NCBI GenBank assembly: GCA_963831705.1
Contig: CAWHRE010000010.1
Location: 1,178,001 to 1,242,000, forward strand
DNA length: 64,000 nt
Source of the DNA: DASQPR01 sp963831705
GTDB taxonomy: Bacteria; Actinomycetota; Actinomycetes; Mycobacteriales; Micromonosporaceae
Direction of reading: 5' to 3'
Shown here: piece by piece, positions 17,314 through 26,720 of the stretch
Numbering within the stretch: position 1 is the first letter of the stretch
How the letters are laid out: each line of letters starts with the position of its first letter
Translations under genes and position numbers: made by a program
The notes under the pieces: model-generated
What the model saw: the letters and a program-made list of their open reading frames with translations, nothing else
Database searches by the model: none
What the model was told of the DNA's origin: nothing

Positions 17314-17733
17314 TCAGTGCGATAAGAACAGCGTGATGCCCATCGCAGCCGTCATCGCCGCGTGGGACGCGTTGATCGCAACGCTCCGGCGTACCGCCAC
17401 CGGACGATTCGCGAATCCGGCGACGAACCACGCGAGCGCACTCAGGAAGCAATACGTACCGATCACGTCGGCGATGCCGGATCGACTCGGCATCGCCGGC
17501 ATCCCGGACATCGCGCGTACCGGCACGATCATCCAGGCCATCACCGCCAACATGATCGCGTGATGCACGCACTGCGTCCGTGGCGGCGGCGCATGCCGAT
17601 GGCCGTTGACCGGCTCGAAAGAAACGGTCCCGGCGTTGCTCCCGGCGGACGCGAGCAGACCGGCGCGTGTGAGCGGCACACCGGTCGCCTGGATCGCGAA
17701 CACCCGGACGGACACGTACGCAGAGCCCGCCAT
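17314..17733 (-). CDS. DUF5134-like small membrane protein, probably N-terminally short
   Basis: 139 residues with about three clear hydrophobic segments (HHAIMLAVMAWMIVPV, VIGTYCFLSALAWFVAGF, SHAAMTAAMGITLFLSH). The HHAIMLAVMAWM...MP pattern resembles DUF5134 membrane proteins, which are usually longer with one or two more N-terminal helices; here the N-terminus runs into the tetR stop 6 bases upstream. Its stop is 17 bases from the ycnI stop. Function unknown; the YcnI neighbourhood suggests a copper link. Confidence 0.55.
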   Translation of the reverse strand: MAGSAYVSVRVFAIQATGVPLTRAGLLASAGSNAGTVSFEPVNGHRHAPPPRTQCVHHAIMLAVMAWMIVPVRAMSGMPAMPSRSGIADVIGTYCFLSALAWFVAGFANRPVAVRRSVAINASHAAMTAAMGITLFLSH

Positions 17734-17739
17734 AGCGGC

Positions 17740-18321
17740 CTAGCTGCTCGTGAGGCCGGCCAGCACCAGATCGGCCAACTCGTCGGCGATCTCGGCCGGC
17801 TTCTTGGGGCCGTCCGGCCGATACCAACTCGGAAGCGATGTGGACAGTCCGAAGATCGTCCAACCGACGACCTCGGGCGACGCCACCGCGCTGAACTGTC
17901 CGTTGCGCTGAGCATCGCGAATCAGGCCGCGTACCGCTTCCTGGTAGCGCCGCCAATCGGCCTGCAACGCGACCCATCGCTGCTCGTCAACACGGGCCAC
18001 CTCGCGGGTGAACACGGACGCGGCACGCGCGTGCGCCGCCGTGGTGAGCACGAGGTCTTCGATGATCAGACGCAGCGTCTCGGCCGGCGGCCGACCCAAC
18101 CCGATGATCCGGTCGAGCCCGGCCATCTGCTCGGCCAGCAGCGTGCCATAAATCTCGAAAAGCAGATCGTCCTTCGCGGTGAAGTAGTGATAAAGCGCGC
18201 CCTTCGTCACACCGGCACGCTCGACGACTTCTTGCACGGACGTCTTGTCATATCCCTGCTCCGCGAACAGTTCAACGGCGGCGCGGAGCACCCTTTCTCG
18301 CACGGTGTCCGGCTTGTCCAT
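17740..18321 (-). CDS. TetR family regulator, KstR2-like
   Basis: 193 residues from ATG 18321 (MDKPDTVRERVL). HTH in residues 10-55 with the typical FAEQGYDKTSVQEVVERAGVTKGALYHYFTAKDDLL. The C-terminal domain (ALQADWRRYQEAVRGLIRDAQRNGQF, WTIFGLSTSLPSWYRPDG) resembles KstR2-type regulators that sense acyl-CoA compounds. A perfect palindrome lies 29 bases upstream of the start. In-frame codons further upstream (to 18387) would run through that operator and are rejected. Confidence 0.85.
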   Translation of the reverse strand: MDKPDTVRERVLRAAVELFAEQGYDKTSVQEVVERAGVTKGALYHYFTAKDDLLFEIYGTLLAEQMAGLDRIIGLGRPPAETLRLIIEDLVLTTAAHARAASVFTREVARVDEQRWVALQADWRRYQEAVRGLIRDAQRNGQFSAVASPEVVGWTIFGLSTSLPSWYRPDGPKKPAEIADELADLVLAGLTSS

Positions 18322-18349
18322 CCCGTTATCCCAACCGGCGATCAGGCCA

Positions 18350-18363
18350 ATGTCAAATGACAT
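18350..18363. promoter_or_regulatory. Candidate TetR operator
   Basis: ATGTCA-AA-TGACAT, a 14-base perfect palindrome 29 bases upstream of the tetR start, well placed for autoregulation. Confidence 0.5.
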
Positions 18364-18460
18364 CCGGCTGAGATCAGTCAAGGTCAACGTCGTCTTTTCG
18401 GCACACGATATCGTTGCGCCAAACGGTGACCTCTAACGACAGCGGATCGTAATGACTCAT

Positions 18461-18496
18461 GCACACGGAACCCGCGTACGCGCGCCGGTTCCGCGT
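18461..18496. repeat. Hairpin in the gap between tetR and the LPG-synthase-like gene
   Basis: GCACACGGAACC (18461-18472) pairs with GGTTCCGCGTGC (18485-18496) with one G-T wobble. Outer arms ATGACTCATGC / GCATGAGCCAT extend it. It lies between divergent starts, so it is more likely a leader or operator structure than a terminator. Confidence 0.45.
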
Positions 18497-18525
18497 GCCC
18501 GCATGAGCCATGCCGGCAGGCCCCG

Positions 18526-19776
18526 ATGAGCGCACCGACGACTGTCGATGAGGCGAAATCGCCGGCTCGATCCCGGCGCCGGATATTGCGTATCGCAGCG
18601 CTGTCGATCGCGTTGATCGTGCTCCTCCCGCTCACGCTCCGGGGCAAGTTGCCCAGCGGGCCAGAGGTCGTTATCGCGCTCGGCGAGACGAAGGTCGGCT
18701 GGGTATTCGTCGCACTCGGCCTGCAAGCCCTGTCGATGGTGGGATTCGCGCTTCAGCAGAAGGCACTGCTCGGAGCACTGGGCGTCCGGATGCCGTTCGG
18801 CCGGGCGGTCGGCGTGACGCTTGCGCGCTCGGCGATCTCGATCAGCCTGCCGGCCGGCGCCGCCGTATCCGCAGCGTACGCGCTTCGCCACTACCGTCGG
18901 GCCGGTGCGACCGGCGACATCGGCGCTGCCATTCTGGTCGTCTCCGGCCTCCTGTCGCTCGGCGGTCTTGCGTCGCTGTACATCGTCGGCGTACTCGGGA
19001 CCTTCATCCAGGACCCGGCATCGATCGCGCATGAACCGCCGGCCGCACTGGCGGTCACGGCGACGGTGCTCGGCCTCATGCTGGCCGGCCTGATCGCTGT
19101 GGGAATCGCGTCGATCCGGCGACGTCGACGCAAGCCGTCGGAAACGCGCTATACCGTCGCACCGACCACCACCGGCCGGTGGACGCGGCTCGCCGCGAAC
19201 GCTTGGGCGACGCTGCGCAACGCTTGGCGGGCCGGAAGCTCGTTGCGGATCCGGGACTGGGTGATCGCGTTCGCGTACGCCGCCGTGAACTGGCTGACCG
19301 ACCTGCTGTGCCTGGCAGCGTCCACGCGGGCACTTGGCTTGCCGATCGGGATCACGACGCTGGCCAGCATCTACCTGGTGGTCCAAATCGTCCGGCAGGT
19401 GCCGATCACGCCCGGTGGCGTCGGACTGATCGAGACCGCATTCATCGCCGGGCTGACCGCAGCCGGCACCGGCGCCGCATCGGCGACCGCCGCCGTCCTG
19501 ATTTACCGGTTGATCTCCTGCTGGATCGTCCTGCCGCTCGGTGGCCTATCGGCCCTGATCCTCAACCGCTCGGCCGGCACGGACTCGGTTGACGACAAGA
19601 GCTCAGACGCCGACCACGGCATCCACGATGGCCACGTCGGCAACGACGGCATCGGCGATCACGACATCGTTGTGCAGCGTCAGGATCGCGATGTCGTCCC
19701 GGGGGCTTTCGGAGGAGAAGGCCATCGTCGCGGATCGGAGTCGGGCCGCGACGACATCGGCGTCATGGCCGGCTAG
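18526..19776 (+). CDS. Lysylphosphatidylglycerol synthase-type flippase-like membrane protein (UPF0104)
   Basis: Multi-pass membrane protein of the LPG_synthase_TM family, without the aminoacyl-transferase domain. About eight hydrophobic segments; family marks include SISLPAGAAVSAAYALRHYRRAG (conserved early loop) and IVRQVPITPGGVGLIETAFIAGL. The open frame runs to 19776 (416 residues), but residues after about 355 (DDKSSDADHGIHDGHVG...) are the antisense of the phosphatase gene and not family-like. A stop in another frame at 19590-19592 suggests the true end may be there and that a small indel extended the frame. Confidence 0.8.
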   Translation: MSAPTTVDEAKSPARSRRRILRIAALSIALIVLLPLTLRGKLPSGPEVVIALGETKVGWVFVALGLQALSMVGFALQQKALLGALGVRMPFGRAVGVTLARSAISISLPAGAAVSAAYALRHYRRAGATGDIGAAILVVSGLLSLGGLASLYIVGVLGTFIQDPASIAHEPPAALAVTATVLGLMLAGLIAVGIASIRRRRRKPSETRYTVAPTTTGRWTRLAANAWATLRNAWRAGSSLRIRDWVIAFAYAAVNWLTDLLCLAASTRALGLPIGITTLASIYLVVQIVRQVPITPGGVGLIETAFIAGLTAAGTGAASATAAVLIYRLISCWIVLPLGGLSALILNRSAGTDSVDDKSSDADHGIHDGHVGNDGIGDHDIVVQRQDRDVVPGAFGGEGHRRGSESGRDDIGVMAG

Positions 19777-21357
19777 CGGCGACAAGGCGCTGTGCAAGCG
19801 GTCCAGGCCGAACAGCTCGGATCCGCGGCGGCGCTCGGTGACACCGTCGGTAAAGAACACCAACGTGTCGCCGGGTTCCATCCCGATATCGACCCCCGTC
19901 GTGGTCGCGTGGTCAAGGAGCCCGAGCGCCGTCCCGGGTACGCCGACCGGCGCCGTCACGCCGTTCGTGCGTACCAGCACGGGTCGGTCGTGGCCCGCCA
20001 GGTAAAGACGGACCCGCAGCTTTCCGCCATCCGCCTCGACCTCGGCGGCGGCCATTGTGGCAAACCGGCCGGCGCCCCGCTCGGCGAGCGCCTCGTTGAC
20101 CCGGCTAAGGATCTCCGGAATGGGCCGACCGTCGCGCGCCAGGATCCGGATCACGTCGCGGACGAGACCCGTCACCGTCGCCGCGGCCACCCCCTTTCCG
20201 GACACGTCGCCGATTACCATCAGCCAGCGATCGTCGGCGAGAGGCAGCACGTCATAGAAGTCACCACCGACATCGGCGGCACCGATCGTCGGGATGTATT
20301 CGGCGCCGAAGCTGAATCCCGACACGACCGGCAACGCCGGCGGCAGTAGGGCCTGCTGCAACGTGTCCGAAATCCGCGCCCGGTCGGCGTGCAGCGCGGC
20401 GTTGTCGATCGCGAGTGCGGCCCGGCGAGCCAGGTCGATCACGGTCGCCACCTCGTCGGAGTCGTGTCGGTGCTCGTCCGGGCGGCCGATGGCCAGCACA
20501 CCGAGGCGGCGGCCGCGGGCAATGAGCGGGACGGCGATGCCATCCAGGGCATCGGTCAGCGTGACCGGATGTCCGGCTTGATCCGTGCCCACCAGGAGCC
20601 GCCGTACGGCAGGCTGGCTCAGCGACTTCCGGAGGTCGCCGATCGCCGACTCGACGCTGTGCGCGGCCGAGACCACATCGAGCGCGCCCGCGTCGCTCAC
20701 CTGGAGCACCGCGCACCAGGCTCCGAGCCTTGGCACGACCAGGCGCGGGATCAGCGCGATCGTCAGATTGATGTCGAGCGACTGGGCGAGAAGTTCACTG
20801 GCCTCGGCCATGAACGTCAGCGCCGCTCGACGCCGGAGATCCGCCCGCCGCAGCCGATCGTTCTCGGCCACCAACGCACTGACGACCGGATCGGTTTCGA
20901 TCTTGTCCGATCCGGCGGCCAACGCGTTGCTCACCGGGAACGGCGCCGGGACCACGACCGGCGAGCGGCGAGCGGCCGGGCGCAGCTCGAACCAGACGGA
21001 CTTGTGGTCGATCTCGTGCGTGGTGCCCCACCGGTACGCGAGCCGGTCCACAAGCAACAGGCCGCGGCCACCGGCCTGCGTGGTCGGCACGTCCCGTCCG
21101 AGGGTCGGAAGATCACTGCGCCGACCGTCGCCGACGGTGACCGTGATGTGCGTCTCATCCGCTTCGACCTGAATTGTGGTTTCCGTCCCGGCATGTACGA
21201 CGGCATTCGTGACAAGTTCCGTCACGAGCAGCAACGCGTCGTCCGCCAGTTCGGTGAGATCGATCTCGCGTAGCACCTCATATATGGCCGCACGCGCCTG
21301 CGCGGGAGCGCGCCGATCTGCGGCGAGGCGAAGCGAGCGACTTGCGGTCCGAGGCAC
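19603..21357 (-). CDS. SpoIIE-type phosphatase with N-terminal anti-sigma HATPase and GAF domains
   Basis: 584 residues. Domain order: RsbW-like HATPase (about 10-125; N-box ELVTNAVVHA, GGRGLLLVDRLA), linker helix, GAF domain (about 185-325), then PP2C/SpoIIE phosphatase (about 345-565) with VGGDFYDVLPL, VIGDVSGKGVAAA, FFTDGVTERR and PRDDIAILTL. It thus combines a switch kinase and the opposing phosphatase of a partner-switching system in one protein; the likely substrate is a STAS protein such as the one at 26258. Divergent from the HAMP-array kinase with about 75 bases between starts. The C-terminus is a short VVIADAVVADVAIVDAVV repeat. Confidence 0.92.
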   Translation of the reverse strand: MPRTASRSLRLAADRRAPAQARAAIYEVLREIDLTELADDALLLVTELVTNAVVHAGTETTIQVEADETHITVTVGDGRRSDLPTLGRDVPTTQAGGRGLLLVDRLAYRWGTTHEIDHKSVWFELRPAARRSPVVVPAPFPVSNALAAGSDKIETDPVVSALVAENDRLRRADLRRRAALTFMAEASELLAQSLDINLTIALIPRLVVPRLGAWCAVLQVSDAGALDVVSAAHSVESAIGDLRKSLSQPAVRRLLVGTDQAGHPVTLTDALDGIAVPLIARGRRLGVLAIGRPDEHRHDSDEVATVIDLARRAALAIDNAALHADRARISDTLQQALLPPALPVVSGFSFGAEYIPTIGAADVGGDFYDVLPLADDRWLMVIGDVSGKGVAAATVTGLVRDVIRILARDGRPIPEILSRVNEALAERGAGRFATMAAAEVEADGGKLRVRLYLAGHDRPVLVRTNGVTAPVGVPGTALGLLDHATTTGVDIGMEPGDTLVFFTDGVTERRRGSELFGLDRLHSALSPLAGHDADVVAARLRSATMAFSSESPRDDIAILTLHNDVVIADAVVADVAIVDAVVGV

Positions 21358-21432
21358 AGACAGTAGTCTCCACCGAGTGGACTGTCACTGCCAACCAGTC
21401 GGTTGGACGAGCTGACCGGACGGGAGAACACC

Positions 21433-24400
21433 GTGGAAGACGCGCTGTTGGTCGAGCTTACCGACGCGCTCCAGCGGGTGCAGCGCGGCGATTTCAAAGT
21501 ACGGCTCGATCGCCGTACGGGTGCCGCCGGATCGGTCGTGGATGCGTTCAACGAGGTCGTTTCGCAGCAAGAACGCCAGAGCCAATGACCTGACCCGGAT
21601 CAGCCGCCTGGTCGGTCGCGAGGGGCGGCTGACCGAACGCCTGGACGACGAGGGGTACGACGGCTCGTGGGCCCAGGGTGTGCGTACCGTCAATGCTTTG
21701 ATTGATGATCTTGGTCGTCCCACGACGGAGATCGCGCGTGTGATCGCGGCCGTGGCCGAAGGTGACCTTTCGCAACATATGGCAAACGAGATCGAGGGGC
21801 GTCCACTAAGGGGTGAATTCCTGCAGATCGGCCGCACCGTCAACACGATGGTGGACCAGCTGTCGTCGTTCGCCGATGAGGTCACCCGGGTGGCCCGCGA
21901 CGTCGGTACGGAAGGCAAGCTCGGCGGCCAGGCGGACGTCCGCGGCGTCTCCGGCACCTGGCGCGACCTGACCGCGAACGTGAACCTGATGGCCGCGAAC
22001 CTCACCAACCAGGTGCGTTCGATCTCGCAGGTGACTACGGCGATCGCGCACGGCGACCTGTCGCAGAAGATCACCGTGTCGGCAAAGGGCGAGGTGGCCG
22101 AGCTCACCGACACGATCAACTCGCTCACCGACACACTGCGTGTCTTCGCCGAACAGGTCACGCGAGTGGCCCGCGAAGTTGGTACCGAAGGCAAGCTCGG
22201 TGGCCAGGCCGAGGTACCGAACGTCGGCGGCACCTGGAAGGACCTGACCGACAACGTGAACTCGATGGCGTCGAACCTGACGTCTCAGGTCCGCAACATC
22301 GCACAGGTCGCCACCGCGGTCGCACAGGGTGACCTGTCCCAGAAGATCACGGTCGCGGCGCAGGGCGAGATCCTGGAGCTGAAGAACACCGTCAACACGA
22401 TGGTCGACCAGCTCTCCTCGTTCGCCGACGAGGTCACGCGTGTGGCTCGCGAAGTCGGCACCGAAGGCAAGCTCGGCGGACAGGCGCTCGTACCCGGCGT
22501 CGGTGGCACCTGGAAGGACCTGACCGAAAACGTCAACCAACTGGCCGGCAACCTGACCGCCCAGGTGCGGAACATCGCGCAGGTGACGACGGCCGTGGCG
22601 CGAGGCGACCTATCCCAGAAGATCACCGTTGATGCACGTGGCGAGATCCTCGCGCTCAAGTCCACCGTCAACACGATGGTCGACCAGCTGTCTTCGTTCG
22701 CCGACGAGGTCACCCGAGTGGCCCGCGAAGTGGGTACCGAAGGCAAGCTCGGCGGACAAGCCCAGGTGACCGGCGTTTCCGGCACCTGGCGAGACCTGAC
22801 CGACAACGTGAACTCGATGGCGTCGAACCTGACGTCCCAGGTCCGCAACATCGCCCAGGTCGCCACCGCGGTCGCGAACGGTGACCTGTCGCAGAAGATC
22901 ACCGTCGACGTACGCGGCGAGATCCTGGAACTCAAGTCCACCGTCAACACGATGGTCGATCAGCTGTCCTCTTTCGCTGACGAGGTCACCCGAGTGGCCC
23001 GCGAAGTCGGCACCGAAGGCAAACTCGGCGGACAGGCGCAAGTCCGTGGCGTCGCCGGTACGTGGCGCGACCTCACCGACAACGTGAACTTCATGGCGTC
23101 GAACCTGACGTCCCAGGTCCGCAACATCGCCCAGGTCGCCACCGCGGTTGCTCGTGGTGACCTGTCACAGAAGATCACCGTCGCTGCGCAGGGCGAGATC
23201 CTCGAACTCAAGTCCACCGTCAACACGATGGTCGACCAACTCTCCTCGTTCGCCGACGAGGTCACGCGTGTTGCTCGCGAAGTCGGCACCGAAGGCAAAC
23301 TCGGCGGACAAGCCCAGGTCAAGGGCGTTTCTGGTACGTGGCGCGACCTGACCGACAACGTCAACTCGATGGGCTCCAACCTGACCGCCCAGGTGCGGAA
23401 CATCGCCCAGGTCACCACGGCGGTGGCGCGAGGCGACCTGTCCCAGAAGATCACCGTTGACGCGCAGGGCGAGATCCTCGAACTCAAGTCGACCGTCAAC
23501 ACGATGGTCGACCAGCTGTCCTCGTTCGCCGACGAAGTGACACGTGTGGCCCGCGAAGTCGGTACCGAAGGCAAACTCGGCGGACAAGCCCAGGTGCAGG
23601 GCGTCGCCGGTACGTGGCGGGACCTCACCGAAAACGTGAACCAGCTCGCATCGACGCTGACCACGCAGCTGCGCGCGATCGCCGAGGTGTCCACGGCCGT
23701 GACGCGTGGCGACATGACGCAGCGGATCGCGGTCGAGGCAATGGGCGAGGTCGCCGATCTGAAGGACAACATCAACCAGATGATCGTCACGCTTCGCGAG
23801 ACCACGAAGAAGAACGCGGAGCAGGGCTGGCTCGACTCGAACCTGGCCCGCATCGGTGGTCTCATGCAGAGCCAGCGCGACCTCAACGAGGTCTGCCGCA
23901 TGATCATGACCGAGGTCACGCCGCTGGTCGATGCACAGCTCGGCGCGTTCTTCCTGGCCAGCGTGGGTGATCGGCCGATGCTTGCGCTCCGGGCGTCGTA
24001 CGCGCAGCTGGGCGAAGAGGCCGACCTGTCGTTCGCGATCGGCGAAGGTTTGATCGGTCAGGCCGGCGCATCCCGCCGCCGGATCCGGGTTACGCCATCG
24101 GAGTCCTCGTTGGACAGCCGCCTCTCGGTACGATCCGGGGCTCGCCGACGCGGCACCGGCCGACCTCGTCGTACTGCCGGTGCTGTTCGAGGGCGACCTG
24201 CTCGGCGTGATCGAATTCGGTTCGGTGAACCGGTTCTCCGACCTGCATATCCAGTTCCTCGACCGGCTCGGTGCCGCGCTTGGCGTCTCGCTCAACACGA
24301 TTCTCGCGAACCGGCGTACGGAGGAGCTGCTCCGCGAATCCCAGCGCCTCGCGCTCGAGATGCAGCAGCAGTCCGACGAAATGCAGCGGACGAACGCCGA

Positions 24401-25753
24401 GCTGGAAGAGAAGGCGGCGCTGCTGAGCGAGCAGAACGTGAACATCGAGTCGAAGAACCGCGAGATCGAGCTCGCCCGGCTCGGGCTCGAGGAGAAGGCG
24501 CAGCAGCTCGCGGCGGCGTCGCAGTACAAGTCCGAGTTCCTCGCGAACATGAGCCACGAACTGCGTACGCCGCTGAACTCGCTGCTGCTGCTCGCACGGA
24601 TGCTGTCCGACAACGCGGATGCGAACCTGACGCCGAAGCAGATCGACTTTGCCCGCACGATCCACAGCGCCGGATCCGATCTGCTCGCGCTGATCGACGA
24701 CATCCTCGACCTGTCCAAGATCGAGGCGGGCCGGATGGACATCGAGCCGGCCGAGATCCCGTTCGAGGACATCCGCGCGTACGTGCAGCAGGCGTTCGGA
24801 CCGCAGGCCGAGGAGAAGGGCCTCGCGTTCACGGTCGTAGCTCGGCCACGAACCTGCCGGACGCGATGTTCAGCGATCCGCAGCGCGTCCAGCAGATCCT
24901 GCGCAACCTGCTCGCGAACGCGGTGAAGTTCACCGGCTCCGGATCCGTCACGCTCGCGATCGACACCGTCCCCGGTACGGCCGTGCCGAGCGTCGCGTTC
25001 AGCGTCACCGATACCGGCATCGGCATCGCCGACGACAAGCTGGCGCTCGTATTCGAGGCGTTCCAGCAGGCCGACGGTACGACCAGCCGCCGGTACGGCG
25101 GAACCGGCCTCGGCCTGTCGATCAGCCTCGAACTCGCCCGCGTGCTCGGCGGCGCGATCACCGTCGTGTCCAGCACCGATGAAGGCTCGACGTTTACGTT
25201 TACCGTGCCGATGATGTTCCGGTCAGCGGTGCCGAGCAGCTCGGACGTCGTCTCGACGCCGTACAGCGAGCCGGCCGCCGTGATCGAACCGTCGCGCTCC
25301 ACGCCGTCGATCCTCCGAGGAGCTCCCAGCCAGCGGTTCGATGCCGCTACGAGTGCGAAGCTGAGCGGCATCACCGTACTGATTGTCGATGATGACGTAC
25401 GGAACGTGTTTGCGTTGACGAGTGTTCTGGAACTACACGGTATGGAGGTTCTCTACGCGGACAACGGGGCGGACGGCGTACGTACGCTGACCGAAGAGTC
25501 CGGTGTGGACATCGTGCTGATGGACGCGATGATGCCGGAACAGGACGGGTACGAGACCACTCGGGCGATCCGGCGGAACCCGACGTTCGCCGATCTTCCG
25601 GTCGTGTTCCTGACCGCGAAGGCGATGCCCGGCGACCGGGAATCGGCGATCGCGGCCGGTGCCAGCGACTACATCACGAAACCGGTCGACCTCGACGAAC
25701 TGCTGGCGATGATGGCGCGCTGGGTCGGCGTGAAGGAGCTGACCGCACCGTGA
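21433..25753 (+). CDS. HAMP-array hybrid histidine kinase, frameshifted
   Basis: About 1440 residues, soluble (no membrane segments). GTG 21433 follows GGGAG. Order: a tandem HAMP array with a 92-residue period (about residues 10-800), GAF domain (SNLARIGGLMQSQRDLNEV... to SLNTILANRRT), coiled coil (residues of ELEEKAALLSEQN), HisKA with FLANMSHELRTPLNSLL, HATPase (NLLANAVKFT, DTGIGI, GTGLGLSI), and a receiver (VDDDVRNVF, phosphoacceptor in LMDAMMPEQDG, TAKA, ITKPVD). Frame breaks: near 21565-21585, several within 24065-24135, and near 24838-24845; each time the family sequence resumes in another frame. Coupled by GTGA to the response regulator gene. Confidence 0.85.
21638..23845 (+). repeat. 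Tandem 276-bp repeat array encoding HAMP units
   Basis: Seven units of exactly 276 bases, with the GKLGGQA codons at 21914, 22190, 22466, 22742, 23018, 23294 and 23570, preceded by one diverged unit. Each encodes 92 residues holding a GTWRDLT...VR...QKITV...GEI helix pair and a VNTMVDQLSSFADEVTRVAREVGTE linker. Inner units are nearly identical even at DNA level, a sign of recent duplication or gene conversion. The last unit diverges as it joins the GAF domain. Confidence 0.9.
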
Positions 25754-26274
25754 AGCTGCCACGCGTACTTTTGGTCGATGATCGGGCCGACAACCTGCTC
25801 GCGCTGGAGGCGATCCTGCAGGGTCTGCCGGTCGAGTCGGTCGCCGTCGACAGCGGTACGGCGGCGCTCAAGCAACTCCTCATCGACGATTTCGCGGTGA
25901 TCCTGCTGGACGCGCAGATGCCGCAGATGGACGGCTTCGAAACCGCCAGCCGAATCAAGGAACGCGAGCGTACGCGCAACGTACCCATTGTGTTTCTGAC
26001 CGCTGCGGACCGCGACGCGCAGTTGGCGCTGCGGGGTTACGCGGCCGGCGCGGTCGACTACCTGACCAAGCCGTTGGATCCGTGGGTGCTGCGCGCGAAG
26101 GTTTCCGTGTTCGCCGACCTGTGGGCGAAGAACCGGCAGATCGCGGCCCAGGCCGAAGAGGTACGCGCCGCTCGTGCCCTGACATCCGCGGTACACGCGG
26201 CGCTGTCGGCGCTCGCCGACATGGACGTGCCGCGTGCGACGAAGATCCTGGAAGAGGTCAGCTTTCCGCAATGA
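25750..26274 (+). CDS. Response regulator with C-terminal helical tail
   Basis: 174 residues, GTG start overlapping the kinase stop (GTGA). A complete receiver domain: acidic pair in VLLVDDRADN, phosphoacceptor Asp54 in ILLDAQMPQMDG, Thr/Lys in FLTAAD and YLTKPLD. After residue 125 there is no DNA-binding domain, only a helical region (NRQIAAQAEEVRAARALTSAVHAALSALAD...). It probably passes the kinase signal on by protein contact. The last 17 bases overlap the STAS gene on the other strand. Confidence 0.9.
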   Translation: MKLPRVLLVDDRADNLLALEAILQGLPVESVAVDSGTAALKQLLIDDFAVILLDAQMPQMDGFETASRIKERERTRNVPIVFLTAADRDAQLALRGYAAGAVDYLTKPLDPWVLRAKVSVFADLWAKNRQIAAQAEEVRAARALTSAVHAALSALADMDVPRATKILEEVSFPQ

Positions 26275-26578
26275 GCAGCGCGGATCGCAGCCCGGTGATA
26301 TCGAGAACGCGGATCAGGAACTCACCGACGTTCACGAGCACCAGGACGCTCTGCACCATCCGGGCTTTGCGGCTGAGCGCGACCAGCGTGCCGAGGCCTT
26401 GCGAGTCGCAGAACGTGACGCCGCCGAGGTCGAGGACGACGCGGGGCGGAGCATCGACGAGCACCTCATCGACGGCCGTCGAGAGTTGGGGCACGGTGGA
26501 TACGTCGATCTCACCGGTGACCGTAATGACGGCCTCGGTCTCCTTGCGGACGACGGCGATGCCGAACCCCGACTGCAT
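26258..26578 (-). CDS. STAS-domain anti-sigma factor antagonist
   Basis: 106 residues, a single STAS domain like SpoIIAA/RsbV: ITVTGEIDVSTVPQL, VVLDLGGVTFCDSQGLGTLVAL with the phosphorylatable Ser at about residue 59. It would be phosphorylated by a RsbW-type kinase and dephosphorylated by a SpoIIE-type phosphatase; both activities are predicted in the protein at 19603. Converges on and overlaps the response-regulator gene by 17 bases. Confidence 0.9.
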   Translation of the reverse strand: MQSGFGIAVVRKETEAVITVTGEIDVSTVPQLSTAVDEVLVDAPPRVVLDLGGVTFCDSQGLGTLVALSRKARMVQSVLVLVNVGEFLIRVLDITGLRSALLIAES

Positions 26579-26612
26579 GTAGCAAGCCTAGCCTGCCAGT
26601 GGCCCCCACTCG

Positions 26613-26705
26613 CGTCGGATGATCCACGATCTTGGAAGCTGATGGCTGTCAAAATGGCATGATCCCTGCGCCGGGCTTCCATGCACGCCAAGATTCGCGA
26701 TCTCT
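26613..26705. repeat. Dispersed repeat family 2, degenerate copy
   Basis: The ends GATCCACGATCTTGG and CCAAGATTCGCGATC form an imperfect inverted repeat with the CCAAGAT/ATCTTGG arms of the copies near 4255 and 52741, and an unrelated-looking centre. It fills the gap between the STAS and ABC exporter genes. Confidence 0.45.
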
Positions 26706-26720
26706 AAGCGACGGCCGGCG

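Noticed and set aside
21914..23845. Regular repeats considered as a CRISPR-like or satellite array
   Set aside because: The 276-base units are in frame and encode HAMP domains inside a kinase.
23165..24832. Antisense open frame across the HAMP kinase
   Set aside because: It repeats with the HAMP array and carries no independent family features.
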